64,000 bases of DNA from positions 1 to 64,000 of the forward strand of contig NZ_JAFBCX010000001.1 in assembly GCF_016907955.1 (NCBI RefSeq). The letters run 5' to 3'. A program made the position numbers and the translations under genes. This stretch comes from Lentzea nigeriaca (GTDB lineage: Bacteria; Actinomycetota; Actinomycetes; Mycobacteriales; Pseudonocardiaceae). The notes under the pieces are model-generated. The model was given only the letters and a program-made list of their open reading frames with translations, did not search any database and was not told the origin of the DNA. The number at the start of each line of letters is the position of its first letter. Within the stretch, counting starts at the first letter, position 1. Positions 1 through 8,880 of this stretch are shown piece after piece.

Positions 1-119
1 GGGTGGACCCCGAAGTCTTTGGCGATCTGCTCGACGGTTACGCCGGGCTCGCGGTCACGGGCGACCCGCACGACATCGTCGCGGAACTCCTGGGGGGTAG
101 GGCTTGGGCACAGCGACAT
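1..119 (-). CDS. IS3-family transposase OrfA, N-terminal part (cut by window edge)
   Basis: Read on the minus strand from ATG at 119, this encodes 39 residues beginning MSLCPSPTPQEFRDDVV and running on to EQIAKDFGVH, where the window ends. This is the N-terminal helix-turn-helix of the OrfA subunit of IS3/IS911-type transposases, which binds the insertion-sequence ends. The rest of the gene lies outside the window, so completeness cannot be judged. It points away from the large gene that starts 35 bases downstream on the other strand, so an insertion sequence abuts the left side of the defence genes. Confidence 0.75.
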   Translation of the reverse strand, partial: MSLCPSPTPQEFRDDVVRVARDREPGVTVEQIAKDFGVH

Positions 120-153
120 CCTCCCAGCTCACCATCACGGCAAGCCAACTCAG

Positions 154-2637
154 ATGTCACTATCGGTGCAGCAGACCCACCCGGCGGGGATCGTTCCCGT
201 GTTGGGCGAGCCGGCGTTGGTGCGTGCGCTTCTAGTCATGCGGATCGCTGCTCTCGCCACTGGCGGTCGTTCAAAGGACGACATCGTTCAGTTGCTGACG
301 AACAGTCCTGTCTTCGTCGGACCAGGACCGGAGCCGGAGCAGTTAGCCAACTTGGTGGCGAAGATCTGTCGGCAGATTGAGTACGGCGGAATCACCGGCT
401 TGGTCGGTCCGCTTGGAAGCGGCCTTCGCTCCTGGAGCCCGGAAAGCACTTACCTGTTCCTGCTGGAGATCTGGTTGTCGCGGCGTCTCGGTTTGGCCTC
501 CCGCGCCCAAGTCAGGAAAGAGTTGGCGCGGTGCTGGGGTGTCCAGGATGCCCACTGGTTCGAAGCCTGCTTGTCTCGTCCGCTTGCTCCGTTGCAGGGC
601 TACCCAGATGTGTGGGCAACGCTCAAGGCTGAGCCCGATGCCCGAGTCGGCAATGTCGCGGCGCTTGGTCTCACAGGGGACTCTGCAGGCAAGCAGGTCT
701 GGGAGCGGTGGGCAGACCGCCTGCCGTTCGACGCCTCGCAGGTCGAGCACCTGTTCACTGTCGGCGGCGACCTGGTCAACAGCACCCAGGCGCGGCGGTA
801 CCTGCGTCACCTACACGACCGCGTGGACCGAGACCTGCACAGGCCAGTGGCCCGCGCCCTGAAGATCATCGAGGATCAGATTTCCTGGGTGACGACAGCG
901 ATCAACGGTCTGAGCACCTTCGAACGTGAGCTGCTTCGTGAACGCAGCAACCAGGAACACCTCGAGGACTGGTGTGTTGCGGCCTTGATGAACTGGTCGC
1001 GCGGCGGCGAACCTGGGCCTGGGCTCCACGGCTGTGACACAGCGCATGGCATGTGGGGGCCACTGCCCTGGTGGACCATGACCATGCGCAACGGCGACCA
1101 GGTGCGTGCTGCCACCGCGGCTCTGGCCGAGGGAACATTGCCTCTCGGCTTCGAACGTGACCCGGCCGAACCGGATCGCCTTCAGCTGATCTGCCGCCGA
1201 CCTCGGACGAGTTCACCGGGTCTGCGTGCCTGCTTCAACTTCGACCTGACGAACCCGGTGCATGCCGGTGAGTTGCTGGTGATCGGCCGACGGGGCGACA
1301 TTTGCATTGATGTGCTCAGTGAAGCTGATGACGAGCAGGACGACCCGACGCCGATTCTGCTGGGCACGCTGCGCGTCACTGCTCATTGCGAGCTGGCGCA
1401 CTACCTGACCGACGTCGCGTCAAAGGCGCTGAAGGATCTCTTGCCCGACGGATGGGAGACCGACGACAGCGTCGGACTCGTGTCGTTCGGGGACGCGCCG
1501 TGGCAGGTCGAGAGATACCACTTCCGACCGTGGCCGTCCCCGCGTTCGCTCCTGGTCGCCGAGCCTGGAGGTACGGCGGGAGAAATCGCTGTGGAAACCA
1601 CGGACCCTCCGGCGACCGTGTCCACCTTCGCCCCGGTCGCACGCAGGAGCGGGCACTTGTCCCCGCACGCCGTGCCAGCAGCGGTGCACGCGCCCTGCAA
1701 GAACGGTTTTGTGTACGTCCAGCGGAATCCAGCCATTCCCGGCATGGTCAAGATCGGCTTCACAGAGCTGTTGTCGGAAGACCGGGCCGACGACCTGTTC
1801 GACACCTCGGTGCCCTTCCCGTTCGAGGTGCTGCACCGCACCCTCACGTCGCGCCCTCGTGAGGTGGAGCAAGCAGCCCATCGGCTGCTCGCGGTCCACC
1901 GGGTGGCCGCGAACCGCGAGTTCTTCCGCGTGGACCAGCAAACCGCGGAGGAAGCGATCCGGTACTGCCATGAGCTGGTGACGGGAATCGCCCGCTGGGA
2001 GCCAATACCGGTAGTGCACCGACTGCGCGCGGGGGACCGGGTCACGTTGCCGCTGAAGGCCGACCAGGTCTTCGTCGTCACGGCTTACCCGGACTTCTTG
2101 AAGTTGTTGTCCGATGCGTCGATCATCGACATCTGGCAGGCGCACACGGACGGCGACATCCTCGAGCTTCACGTCACCGCCAACCCCCAACATGTCAGTG
2201 GCCTGAGCGACAACGATCCTGGCGCGCACGAGGACCCGGTACCGTTCCTCAACCGGGACAACACCGAACCCAACGGAACGCTGATAGGCCGGGAACGCCT
2301 CATGGCCGGCGACCGACTCAGCTGGCTGTCAGACCAGGACGGCACCGGCCTCTGCACCAATGTGGTCTTCGAAATCCAGGACTTTTGCCAAGTCACCTGC
2401 CGGACCCGGAACCTGAGGACAGATTCCGAAGGCATGCCACTGCTGCTCAACCATGTAATTCGGCCGGCGTCCCCGACCATCGCAGCTGCGGTCCACGAGG
2501 TACTCGCGCTGGGTCCTCCCCGAAGCTGGGCACCCCGCAACCCCAATCTCGAAGATGACTGGGTTCGCCCGGCAACACTTCCACCTGGGCCGGAGCACTG
2601 GCTGACACAGCTGTCGCCCCGCCGTCATCGCCGCTGA
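154..2637 (+). CDS. Large protein with GIY-YIG (T5orf172/MUG113) nuclease-like domain
   Basis: The 827-residue protein starts at ATG 154; upstream in-frame codons run through the oppositely oriented transposase sequence and are unlikely to be used. No clear Shine-Dalgarno sequence is visible. Around residues 515-605 it has GFVYVQRNPAIPGMVKIGF, then PFEVLHRTLTSRP, a glutamate in REVEQAAHRLL and NREFFRV. This is the order of conserved blocks in the T5orf172 branch of the GIY-YIG nuclease superfamily. The roughly 500 residues before it and 200 after it match nothing I recognise. Most T5orf172 proteins are far smaller, so this is an unusual architecture. The gene stands alone, convergent with the DUF262 gene, inside a defence island; a role in nucleic-acid cleavage or sensing is inferred from that. 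Confidence 0.75.
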   Translation: MSLSVQQTHPAGIVPVLGEPALVRALLVMRIAALATGGRSKDDIVQLLTNSPVFVGPGPEPEQLANLVAKICRQIEYGGITGLVGPLGSGLRSWSPESTYLFLLEIWLSRRLGLASRAQVRKELARCWGVQDAHWFEACLSRPLAPLQGYPDVWATLKAEPDARVGNVAALGLTGDSAGKQVWERWADRLPFDASQVEHLFTVGGDLVNSTQARRYLRHLHDRVDRDLHRPVARALKIIEDQISWVTTAINGLSTFERELLRERSNQEHLEDWCVAALMNWSRGGEPGPGLHGCDTAHGMWGPLPWWTMTMRNGDQVRAATAALAEGTLPLGFERDPAEPDRLQLICRRPRTSSPGLRACFNFDLTNPVHAGELLVIGRRGDICIDVLSEADDEQDDPTPILLGTLRVTAHCELAHYLTDVASKALKDLLPDGWETDDSVGLVSFGDAPWQVERYHFRPWPSPRSLLVAEPGGTAGEIAVETTDPPATVSTFAPVARRSGHLSPHAVPAAVHAPCKNGFVYVQRNPAIPGMVKIGFTELLSEDRADDLFDTSVPFPFEVLHRTLTSRPREVEQAAHRLLAVHRVAANREFFRVDQQTAEEAIRYCHELVTGIARWEPIPVVHRLRAGDRVTLPLKADQVFVVTAYPDFLKLLSDASIIDIWQAHTDGDILELHVTANPQHVSGLSDNDPGAHEDPVPFLNRDNTEPNGTLIGRERLMAGDRLSWLSDQDGTGLCTNVVFEIQDFCQVTCRTRNLRTDSEGMPLLLNHVIRPASPTIAAAVHEVLALGPPRSWAPRNPNLEDDWVRPATLPPGPEHWLTQLSPRRHRR

Positions 2638-2873
2638 CGGTTGCCAGCTAACAGCGCTCGTCGAGACGGTTCGCTTGATCGAGTGAGTCTCGGCGCCGTG
2701 CTGGGTATGCACGCCACCTGGTCGACTTCGGATGTTTCGGGAGCGGCACCGCCAGTCGGCAGTTCGCGTCGACAGTGTGCACGGCCCGCGTGGTGATCGG
2801 CCCGCGTCGGACAAAGCCAGCTTCTTGCGTGTCAGGGCCGCCCGCCGCCCAAGATCCAAACGGAATCAATCAC

Positions 2874-4661
2874 CTAGTTCACGTTCGTGTCGACCTGCAC
2901 GTCTTTGCCCATGGCGGCGCTGATCAAGGAAAGCAACGCGACCTCGCGGGCGGTTATCGCCGCACGGAAGTCGTCGGTGCGCAGGGCCGCGGGAGAGATC
3001 TTGTGTGATCGCACGTTGAGGTCGACTTGCTCGGGTGTTGTCTCGGCGCTCTTGGCCAGGCCACGTAGGTACGCGGACGGTGCCCGTCCGCCGATGATCC
3101 GATTCGTGCGGGCGGTCAACGGTGTCTTGTTGAGGATCGAGTTGTAGTCGGCGGAGGGTATGCCCTGCTTCTCGCACCAGGCTTTGGGGAAGACGTGGTG
3201 GATGTCGACCGCGTTGTCGAAGTAGTTCTCGTCGGACATGTCGGATCCGGTGCCCCAGTCGACGGGTCCGTCCTGCAGGAGCAGGGCGTAGAGGCCCTTG
3301 TACGCCGCGGAGCCGCGGGTGCGCAGTGTCCAGAGGCGGCTGGAGAAGAACTGCGCTTCCTGCACAGTCCTCGGCTCGGTCCCGTGGCCGGTCACCCACG
3401 CGACGAGCTCGGGAAGGTCGCGTGCGAAGCGGGTCTCGGTCGTGCCGCCGTAGAGCTCTCCGAAGACTCCAGACCAGTACCAGCGGGAGATCTTCTGCCG
3501 CGCGCCGACGGTATCGGCCTTGGTACCCAGCAGCGCGAAGGCAGCCGACAGCGGGATGAGCTGGCTGCCGTAGGGGAGGAAGCGGGTGTCGAAGATGTGC
3601 TGGGAGTGCAGGAACTGCGCGGCTGTCTTCAAGCCGGCGGTGACGGTTGGCGCCCACTTGCGGTACTCGGCCAGGGTGAGGTTGAGCATGTCAGTTCGCC
3701 GGCACCCGATGCGTGGAGCGTTGGTCTCATCGCGCCCGGACTCAATGGCCGCCCGGTGGCGTTCGTACGTGCCGAGCAGAGTCACCGCCTGGAGAAAGTC
3801 GGTGTTGGCGACCTCGGCCAGGATCGGGTACTTCCCGCCCGTCCATTGCGTTTGCCGGTCCATCCAGTCTTGCCGGAGGTCGAAGTCGTCCGCTGCGAAC
3901 GTCGCCGTCAGCAGCTCGAAGACGGTCAGCGTCACGCCGCCGGTGTTGACCTTCTCGAAGACCTGGCACACCGCTTGGCGGGGTGTGCTCTTGCCCAGTT
4001 CGATCACCGGAAGCTGGTACTGCTCGAACCGCTTGACGACGGCCTCGTGGAAGTGGCTCCACAGCTGGAGGTTGTCGCCTTGTTGCTCCGGGGAGTGCTG
4101 GACGAAGCCCATCATCCACTGCATCGAGTTGAACACCGCGGCGCACGGGAACATCCGTTCCGAGTACTCCAACGCCGGCGTGGAGAGGTCGAGCAATGCT
4201 TGGCCGCGGAAGTCCACGCGGATCTTGCTCTCCGGGACGAAGACCACGGCCTCTTCGCGCTCGGCGTCACCGAGCAGCGCCTTGTGCATGTCGATGTAGA
4301 ACCAGCCGCGGACGGGCTTGCCGCGGCTGTCGTGGGTCTCCACCGGCTCGTTGCGGAACAGCGATTGGTACAGCGAGGTCAGGCGCTGCTGGCCGTCCAG
4401 GATGAGGCGGTCGGGAGTGGAGGCGGTGGCAGGTGCGCCTTCCACAGCTCTGGTCTTGAAGCGGACGTCGCCACCGTGCTTCAACATCATCACCGTGCCG
4501 GCCGGGTAGCCGAGGGAGATCGAGGCGATGAGGCTGGCGATGTTGCGGTCAGGCCACACCCAACCGCGTTGAAACTCAGGGAGCTTCGCCTCGCCCTTGT
4601 CCACCTGCGTGAGCAGATCCTTGAGGAACTCCTTCTCGATGCCGAAGGCCTCAACACCCAT
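2874..4661 (-). CDS. DUF262 / DUF1524 (GmrSD-like) restriction protein
   Basis: A 595-residue protein with ATG at 4661, preceded by AGGAG at good spacing. The N-terminal DUF262 (ParB/Srx-like) region shows LPEFQRGWVW near residue 27 and the hallmark DGQQR motif at residues 89-93, which in this family binds or hydrolyses NTP. The C-terminal DUF1524 region has DIHHVFPKAW near residue 485 and then NSILNKTPLT and TARTNRIIGG, the H-N-N arrangement of an HNH/His-Me nuclease. Both halves of GmrS and GmrD are thus fused in one chain, as in single-protein type IV restriction enzymes that attack modified phage DNA. The exact substrate cannot be read from sequence. It is transcribed alone, towards the GIY-YIG gene. 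Confidence 0.85.
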   Translation of the reverse strand: MGVEAFGIEKEFLKDLLTQVDKGEAKLPEFQRGWVWPDRNIASLIASISLGYPAGTVMMLKHGGDVRFKTRAVEGAPATASTPDRLILDGQQRLTSLYQSLFRNEPVETHDSRGKPVRGWFYIDMHKALLGDAEREEAVVFVPESKIRVDFRGQALLDLSTPALEYSERMFPCAAVFNSMQWMMGFVQHSPEQQGDNLQLWSHFHEAVVKRFEQYQLPVIELGKSTPRQAVCQVFEKVNTGGVTLTVFELLTATFAADDFDLRQDWMDRQTQWTGGKYPILAEVANTDFLQAVTLLGTYERHRAAIESGRDETNAPRIGCRRTDMLNLTLAEYRKWAPTVTAGLKTAAQFLHSQHIFDTRFLPYGSQLIPLSAAFALLGTKADTVGARQKISRWYWSGVFGELYGGTTETRFARDLPELVAWVTGHGTEPRTVQEAQFFSSRLWTLRTRGSAAYKGLYALLLQDGPVDWGTGSDMSDENYFDNAVDIHHVFPKAWCEKQGIPSADYNSILNKTPLTARTNRIIGGRAPSAYLRGLAKSAETTPEQVDLNVRSHKISPAALRTDDFRAAITAREVALLSLISAAMGKDVQVDTNVN

Positions 4662-5138
4662 GTGATCTCCTGACTTGCGGCGGTGTCGAGAGCTCTATCG
4701 CGAGGCAAGCAGAAAAGGTTTCAGTGCCTCGCAGGCATCCGGATCACGTTGGTGGCTCGCTTGATGAGCAGATGCTCAGGCTTGAGATAACGGTGGTCCG
4801 GTTCAGCGCGATGCATGCAGTGCTGGGTACAGCGTGTCCAGCGGGCGGTGGTTGGGCGTGATGTGTCTGCGATAGACCGAGGTGATCATGGATCGGGCGG
4901 CATCATCCCGTGTACCACAGTGATCGAGCGCTACCGCAAGGAGGATCCGCGGCATTTGTTCACGAGAAGTGCAAGGTGCACCACTGCTCTTCGCTCCCGT
5001 GACCTGCCGGCGTGGATCGCCGCGCCAGGCCGTGGTCGGCTCGTCAGGCATCGGCTGACCGCCTTGATCGTGTAATCGACTGCATGTACGCGAGATTGAT
5101 GGTACGACTGAGCGAGCATCAGCTGGTGAGGGGGCTTA
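4662..5138. other. Intergenic region without a convincing gene
   Basis: This 477-base stretch separates the divergent DUF262 gene from the two-gene nuclease unit, so it should hold both promoters. Short open frames here lack recognisable motifs. A minus-strand frame ending near 4803 could be the tail of a recombinase or transposase, but I cannot support that. Confidence 0.5.
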
Positions 5139-5654
5139 GTGGATCAGACAGAACTGGTTCAACTGGAAGCCGAGCTGCGGGGCATTGCGACTGAAGCGCA
5201 GCTGGGCTGGGTTCTGGCGCAAGTAGATGAGATGGTTGCGCAGGGCGTCGCCGAGGACCAGTCAGAAGAGGACTTTCTGTCGAAGGAGCGCGTCGACAGC
5301 TGGTCGGCGTTTGACGTGAATGCACCTGCACTGAAGAGTGTGAAACCTGGTTCAAGTCGCACGTCCGCGGCAGTCGTGAACAGGCCTTGGACTGTTAGGG
5401 AGCGAGTGCTTACTCTCCTCGAGGCACTGCGGAGAGTGCTGGTCGAGCTACCACTAATCGAACAGGATACGCTCTCTCGCCTGTCGGACATATCTACTGA
5501 TAAAGTTGCTTCGGTTCAGCGGGTCACATTCGAACCTGATATGGACGTCATTGGGTCGGAAAAGCAATTGGTTAATGCCTCCGAGGAAAGTCGGCTACAG
5601 CAGGCGAAGATCAAGCGGTTGCTCGATGACCTTCGGGGAGAGGTTGAGTCGTGA
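5139..5654 (+). CDS. Hypothetical protein encoded with a PD-(D/E)XK nuclease
   Basis: A 171-residue, acidic, mostly helical protein starting at GTG 5139. I do not recognise the family. The C-terminal third (ESRLQQAKIKRLLDDLRGEV) looks like an amphipathic or coiled-coil helix. Its stop overlaps the GTG of the next gene by four bases, so the two are translationally coupled and probably act together. A partner, inhibitor or specificity role for the nuclease is inference from this coupling only. Confidence 0.7.
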   Translation: MDQTELVQLEAELRGIATEAQLGWVLAQVDEMVAQGVAEDQSEEDFLSKERVDSWSAFDVNAPALKSVKPGSSRTSAAVVNRPWTVRERVLTLLEALRRVLVELPLIEQDTLSRLSDISTDKVASVQRVTFEPDMDVIGSEKQLVNASEESRLQQAKIKRLLDDLRGEVES

Positions 5655-6331
5655 CCAGGGTTGGCGACCTTTTGTCCGAGCTGAGGGCGACGCTCGGCGT
5701 GCATACCGTCTCGTACAGCAGTGCATCGGCCGCCAATGACGTCTACGAGGGCTTCGTGTTTTCGTTGGTTGTGGCTACCGCTGCAGAAGCCGGGGCGGTA
5801 GTGCATTACGAGGACGTGCGCAAGCGTGCCACGGGCGATCTGGTGTTCCGCACCAGTCCAGGCCGCCTGCACTCAACCACTCGGCCCTATACGCACGCCG
5901 TTGTGCAGTTCGCTGGCACGCCAGCGCTCGAAGTGCATGTTGGCGTTTTCGTGCAGGGGAACTCGCGGGTCTCTCATGAATGTGATGTGCTGGTTTTGCA
6001 TGGCGACGAAGCCGATGAATGTCGCCGCACCGGCATGTTGCCCAGAACTCGCAAGTGTGTACTGGCGATCGAATGTAAACACTACGTCGGCCATCTTCCC
6101 CTGGGGCAGGCCCGAGGCTTTGTTGGACTCGCTGATGATCTAGGTAAGACTGCCTCGGTATTCGTCACGAACACGAGTTCTGACAGTGTGGTCAGATATC
6201 TCAGTCATCGCGGTGAGGGGTGGGAGCATCACGTCGTTCCGACTGCTCCGCAACTTGATCATCTGCGCTCTACTATTCGTATGGCGTTCCGTGACCACGT
6301 CAGCAAGCATAACCCTCGCTTGCGAATCTGA
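5651..6331 (+). CDS. PD-(D/E)XK restriction-endonuclease-like protein
   Basis: A 226-residue protein from GTG 5651, overlapping the upstream stop by four bases. A nuclease-type core is visible: D112 in HECDVLVL, followed about 29 residues later by E141-C-K143 in CVLAIECKHYVG. This is the D...ExK pattern of the PD-(D/E)XK superfamily, then LGQARGFVGLADDLGK and SVFVTNTSS, the usual alpha-beta completion of the fold. Similar compact proteins occur in restriction or conflict gene pairs. The substrate and the partner's function are unknown. The fold assignment rests on motif spacing, not on a family match. Confidence 0.7.
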   Translation: MTRVGDLLSELRATLGVHTVSYSSASAANDVYEGFVFSLVVATAAEAGAVVHYEDVRKRATGDLVFRTSPGRLHSTTRPYTHAVVQFAGTPALEVHVGVFVQGNSRVSHECDVLVLHGDEADECRRTGMLPRTRKCVLAIECKHYVGHLPLGQARGFVGLADDLGKTASVFVTNTSSDSVVRYLSHRGEGWEHHVVPTAPQLDHLRSTIRMAFRDHVSKHNPRLRI

Positions 6332-6767
6332 ATCGCCTGGTTTCGTCCGTGATCGCCTGGAGCTGTTGGCGTTGATGGGGGAGCCGTCGCGCTTGCTACT
6401 TGGCCTGTTCTTGGGGTCCGCCTGGACTTCTGGCAGTGGATCTTCTGCGGCAAGGGTGGGCTCAAGTGTGCTGCGGCCGGGTTGGAGCGGGTTGGACACT
6501 CAGATGTTCATGGAATTCGCTGTCAGGTGTCATGGTGAACCATGAAATTGAGTCTCTCTGGACGGCGGCTGGTGCTTCGCGGCGGTCTGGCAGGTTGAGG
6601 GCCATGCAAGCGCGGGCCCGGAGGAGATTTCCTGGAGTGGAATGTGAGCCCTCCGCGCGTTCATGTTAGCCCATTCGTAGGATTGTTGAATCGGATGCGG
6701 TCTTGGATCCTGACCTGTTCCGCACGGGTCGGACCGAGGCGGCAAGAGCACCTGGAGAAGCAGGATT
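6332..6767. other. Intergenic region upstream of the six-gene operon
   Basis: There are 436 bases with no supported gene between the nuclease gene and the VWA gene. Base composition is lower in GC than the flanking genes and open frames are short. It should hold the promoter of the operon that begins at 6768; no clear operator or hairpin was seen. Confidence 0.5.
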
Positions 6768-7448
6768 TTGTACGACACTGACACGGACTCGCCGTTCTTC
6801 GGAGTCCAGCGACCGCGTCCGCTACCCGTGGTGGTCCTCGCCGACGCCAGCGGCAGCATGGGCCAGGACAACAAGATCGAGACCCTGAACGCGGCCATCG
6901 AGACGATGGTGCGCACGCTCGCCGTCGAGGAGAGCAGCACCGCCGAGGTCACGCTCGCGGTCATCGCCTTCTCGCACACCGGTGCCGGCGTGCACCTGGC
7001 ACCCACGCCCATTTCGGAGGTGAAGTGGGGCAAGCTCGGCGCCGACGGCCGGACGCCGATGGGTGAGGCCTTCGCTCTACTTGCGGAACTGCTGGGGGAC
7101 GAAAAGTTCCTACCGCGCGACGCGTACCTCCCAACGCTGGTGCTCGTGTCCGACGGGAAGCCGACCGATCCGTGGGAGCAGCAGCTTCGGCAACTTCTCG
7201 ACACCAAGGCGGGCCAGGCGCTCCGGCTCGCGGTGTCGATCGGTTCGGACGCGGACGCCGAGTCGCAGCGGGTTCTCGCTGCTTTCGTGGCCAACCCTGC
7301 CTACCCCGTGGTGCGCGCTGAGGAAGTGGAGAAGCTGTCCGTTTTCTTCCGAGGTGTGACCAGGACGATTTCCACGAGGGTACGCAGCACTCGGCCGGAC
7401 GACCTGAGCGCGCTTGACGTGGAAGATCTGCGAGGGCTCGTCGACTGA
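6768..7448 (+). CDS. VWA-domain protein (TerY-like)
   Basis: A 226-residue protein with start TTG 6768, preceded by GGAG about ten bases upstream. It is essentially one von Willebrand A domain: the metal-ion (MIDAS) motif DASGSMG has D26, S28 and S30, the threonine in GRTPMG is T96, and the third element is SDG with D129. TerY-type VWA proteins typically sit with a protein kinase and a PP2C phosphatase (the TerY-P triad) and act as metal-dependent protein-binding modules. Here the next gene is a kinase with a zinc ribbon, but no phosphatase is present. The kinase gene begins one base after this stop, so the two are co-transcribed. It is the first gene of the six-gene defence-like operon. Confidence 0.85.
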   Translation: MYDTDTDSPFFGVQRPRPLPVVVLADASGSMGQDNKIETLNAAIETMVRTLAVEESSTAEVTLAVIAFSHTGAGVHLAPTPISEVKWGKLGADGRTPMGEAFALLAELLGDEKFLPRDAYLPTLVLVSDGKPTDPWEQQLRQLLDTKAGQALRLAVSIGSDADAESQRVLAAFVANPAYPVVRAEEVEKLSVFFRGVTRTISTRVRSTRPDDLSALDVEDLRGLVD

Positions 7449-7449
7449 A

Positions 7450-8880
7450 ATGACGTTTCACACGGCTGACAACAGCAAAGTTGTTCTCGCCCCAGGTGTT
7501 CGAGTGCGCGATGAGCTGCAGAACGAGTTCGTGCTCCAGGAGAGGATCGGCAGCGGAGGCCAGGGAGAGGTCTGGTCGTTGGAGGGCGGCCGCGCTGCAG
7601 CCAAGTTCCTCAGGTCCGCGGATTCAGCCGCGCGTGACGAGTTGCGCGCCCGCCTCCGCCAGATCGCTCGGACCGACCTGCACGGCATTCCCCTGGCCAC
7701 GCCTCAAGCTCTGATTGACGGGCCTCCTGGCTACATCATGGAGCTGCTGGAGGACATGGTCTCCCTGGGAAGTCTGTTTACATTCCCCAAGACCGGTGAC
7801 CACCGCGCCTGGTACCGCGACACTGGGGGGCTGCGGCGGCGATTGGTCGTTCTGGCCAACATGGCCGATGCTCTGCACCGGCTGCACTCCAAGGCCATGG
7901 CCTACTGCGACCTGTCGCCGGCGAACGTCCTCGTTCCTCGCTCCGCTGCCTACGACCACATCTGGCTGATCGATCCTGACAACCTCAGCGCGGAGTCCGA
8001 TCGCTCGGCGCACTCCCTGCACACGCGAGGCTTCGGAGCGCCGGAGGTGGTTCGCGGCGAGCGGGCCAACGACACACTCAGCGACTTGTTCTCATTAGCG
8101 CTGATCGTGTTCCGAGTCCTGGTGAACAACCACCCGTTCGACGGGGATGCCGTTCGGTACGACTCGGCGCTGGCTGACAAGGCCTACAGCGGCGGTCTGC
8201 CGTGGATCTACCACCCCACTGACCACAGGAACAAGCTGTCCAAGGGCATGTCGCGCGATCTGGTACTCACCGGTGCGTTGAAGCGGCTGGCGGGCCAGGC
8301 ATTCGAAGCTGGTCTCGACGACCCGGCGAAACGTCCCACGGCAGCCGAGTGGCGTGACCAGCTGCTGCGGGCCGCTGACTTCACCTACTTGTGCTCTGGT
8401 TGCGGCAATACGGCCTATGCCTTCGATCGAACCTGTTCGTGGTGCGGTGAAGGCAGGCCTCCGTTGATGTTCGCGCACATGATGGCTCACATGCCGCGTC
8501 ACGCCGCCGCACCTGATCCCGTGGCGGGTCTGGTCGCGCTCTCCCACATCGTCGTGCTCACCCGCGGCAAGGCGTTCGCGGTCGACGCTCGGCGCGCGCT
8601 GCTGGTTCTGGACCGGGGGCACGCGGTGTCGCCGGTGAGTCCCGGTGAACCGGTTGCCGAGCTGGTCTGGCACGACCACGACGATGTCGAGGTGCGCCGG
8701 ATCGGACATCACCCAGTCGTGCTGGTTAACCGCGAGCACTCCAGGTCCATCACCCTCAAGCGGTCCGAACGCAGGCCGCTGCCACACGGCGCGTCCGGTG
8801 CGTGGGACGTCCACTTCGGCCATCCCGACGAACTTCACACCGTGTTCCGCGTCAGCCGTGATCCGAGGGAGGTCCGATGA
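7450..8880 (+). CDS. Ser/Thr protein kinase with C-terminal zinc ribbon
   Basis: A 476-residue protein; ATG 7450 is chosen because it directly follows the VWA stop. Kinase elements appear in order: glycine loop RIGSGGQGEVW (G34-W42), lysine K52 in AAAKFL, catalytic loop YCDLSPANVLV with D154, a DPD in place of DFG with metal-binding D175, and FGAPEV in the activation segment. All residues needed for phosphotransfer are present. A zinc ribbon follows near residues 315-340 (CSGC...CSWC), then about 140 residues of beta-rich sequence. Kinase plus zinc ribbon next to a VWA gene is the TerY-P arrangement. It probably phosphorylates a component of the operon; the target is unknown. Its stop overlaps the helicase start (ATGA). 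Confidence 0.88.
   Translation: MTFHTADNSKVVLAPGVRVRDELQNEFVLQERIGSGGQGEVWSLEGGRAAAKFLRSADSAARDELRARLRQIARTDLHGIPLATPQALIDGPPGYIMELLEDMVSLGSLFTFPKTGDHRAWYRDTGGLRRRLVVLANMADALHRLHSKAMAYCDLSPANVLVPRSAAYDHIWLIDPDNLSAESDRSAHSLHTRGFGAPEVVRGERANDTLSDLFSLALIVFRVLVNNHPFDGDAVRYDSALADKAYSGGLPWIYHPTDHRNKLSKGMSRDLVLTGALKRLAGQAFEAGLDDPAKRPTAAEWRDQLLRAADFTYLCSGCGNTAYAFDRTCSWCGEGRPPLMFAHMMAHMPRHAAAPDPVAGLVALSHIVVLTRGKAFAVDARRALLVLDRGHAVSPVSPGEPVAELVWHDHDDVEVRRIGHHPVVLVNREHSRSITLKRSERRPLPHGASGAWDVHFGHPDELHTVFRVSRDPREVR

Noticed and set aside
3195-4673. Long plus-strand open frame of 492 codons
   Set aside because: It is antisense to the DUF262/DUF1524 gene, whose motifs and ribosome-binding site are clear; high GC content keeps the complementary frame open.
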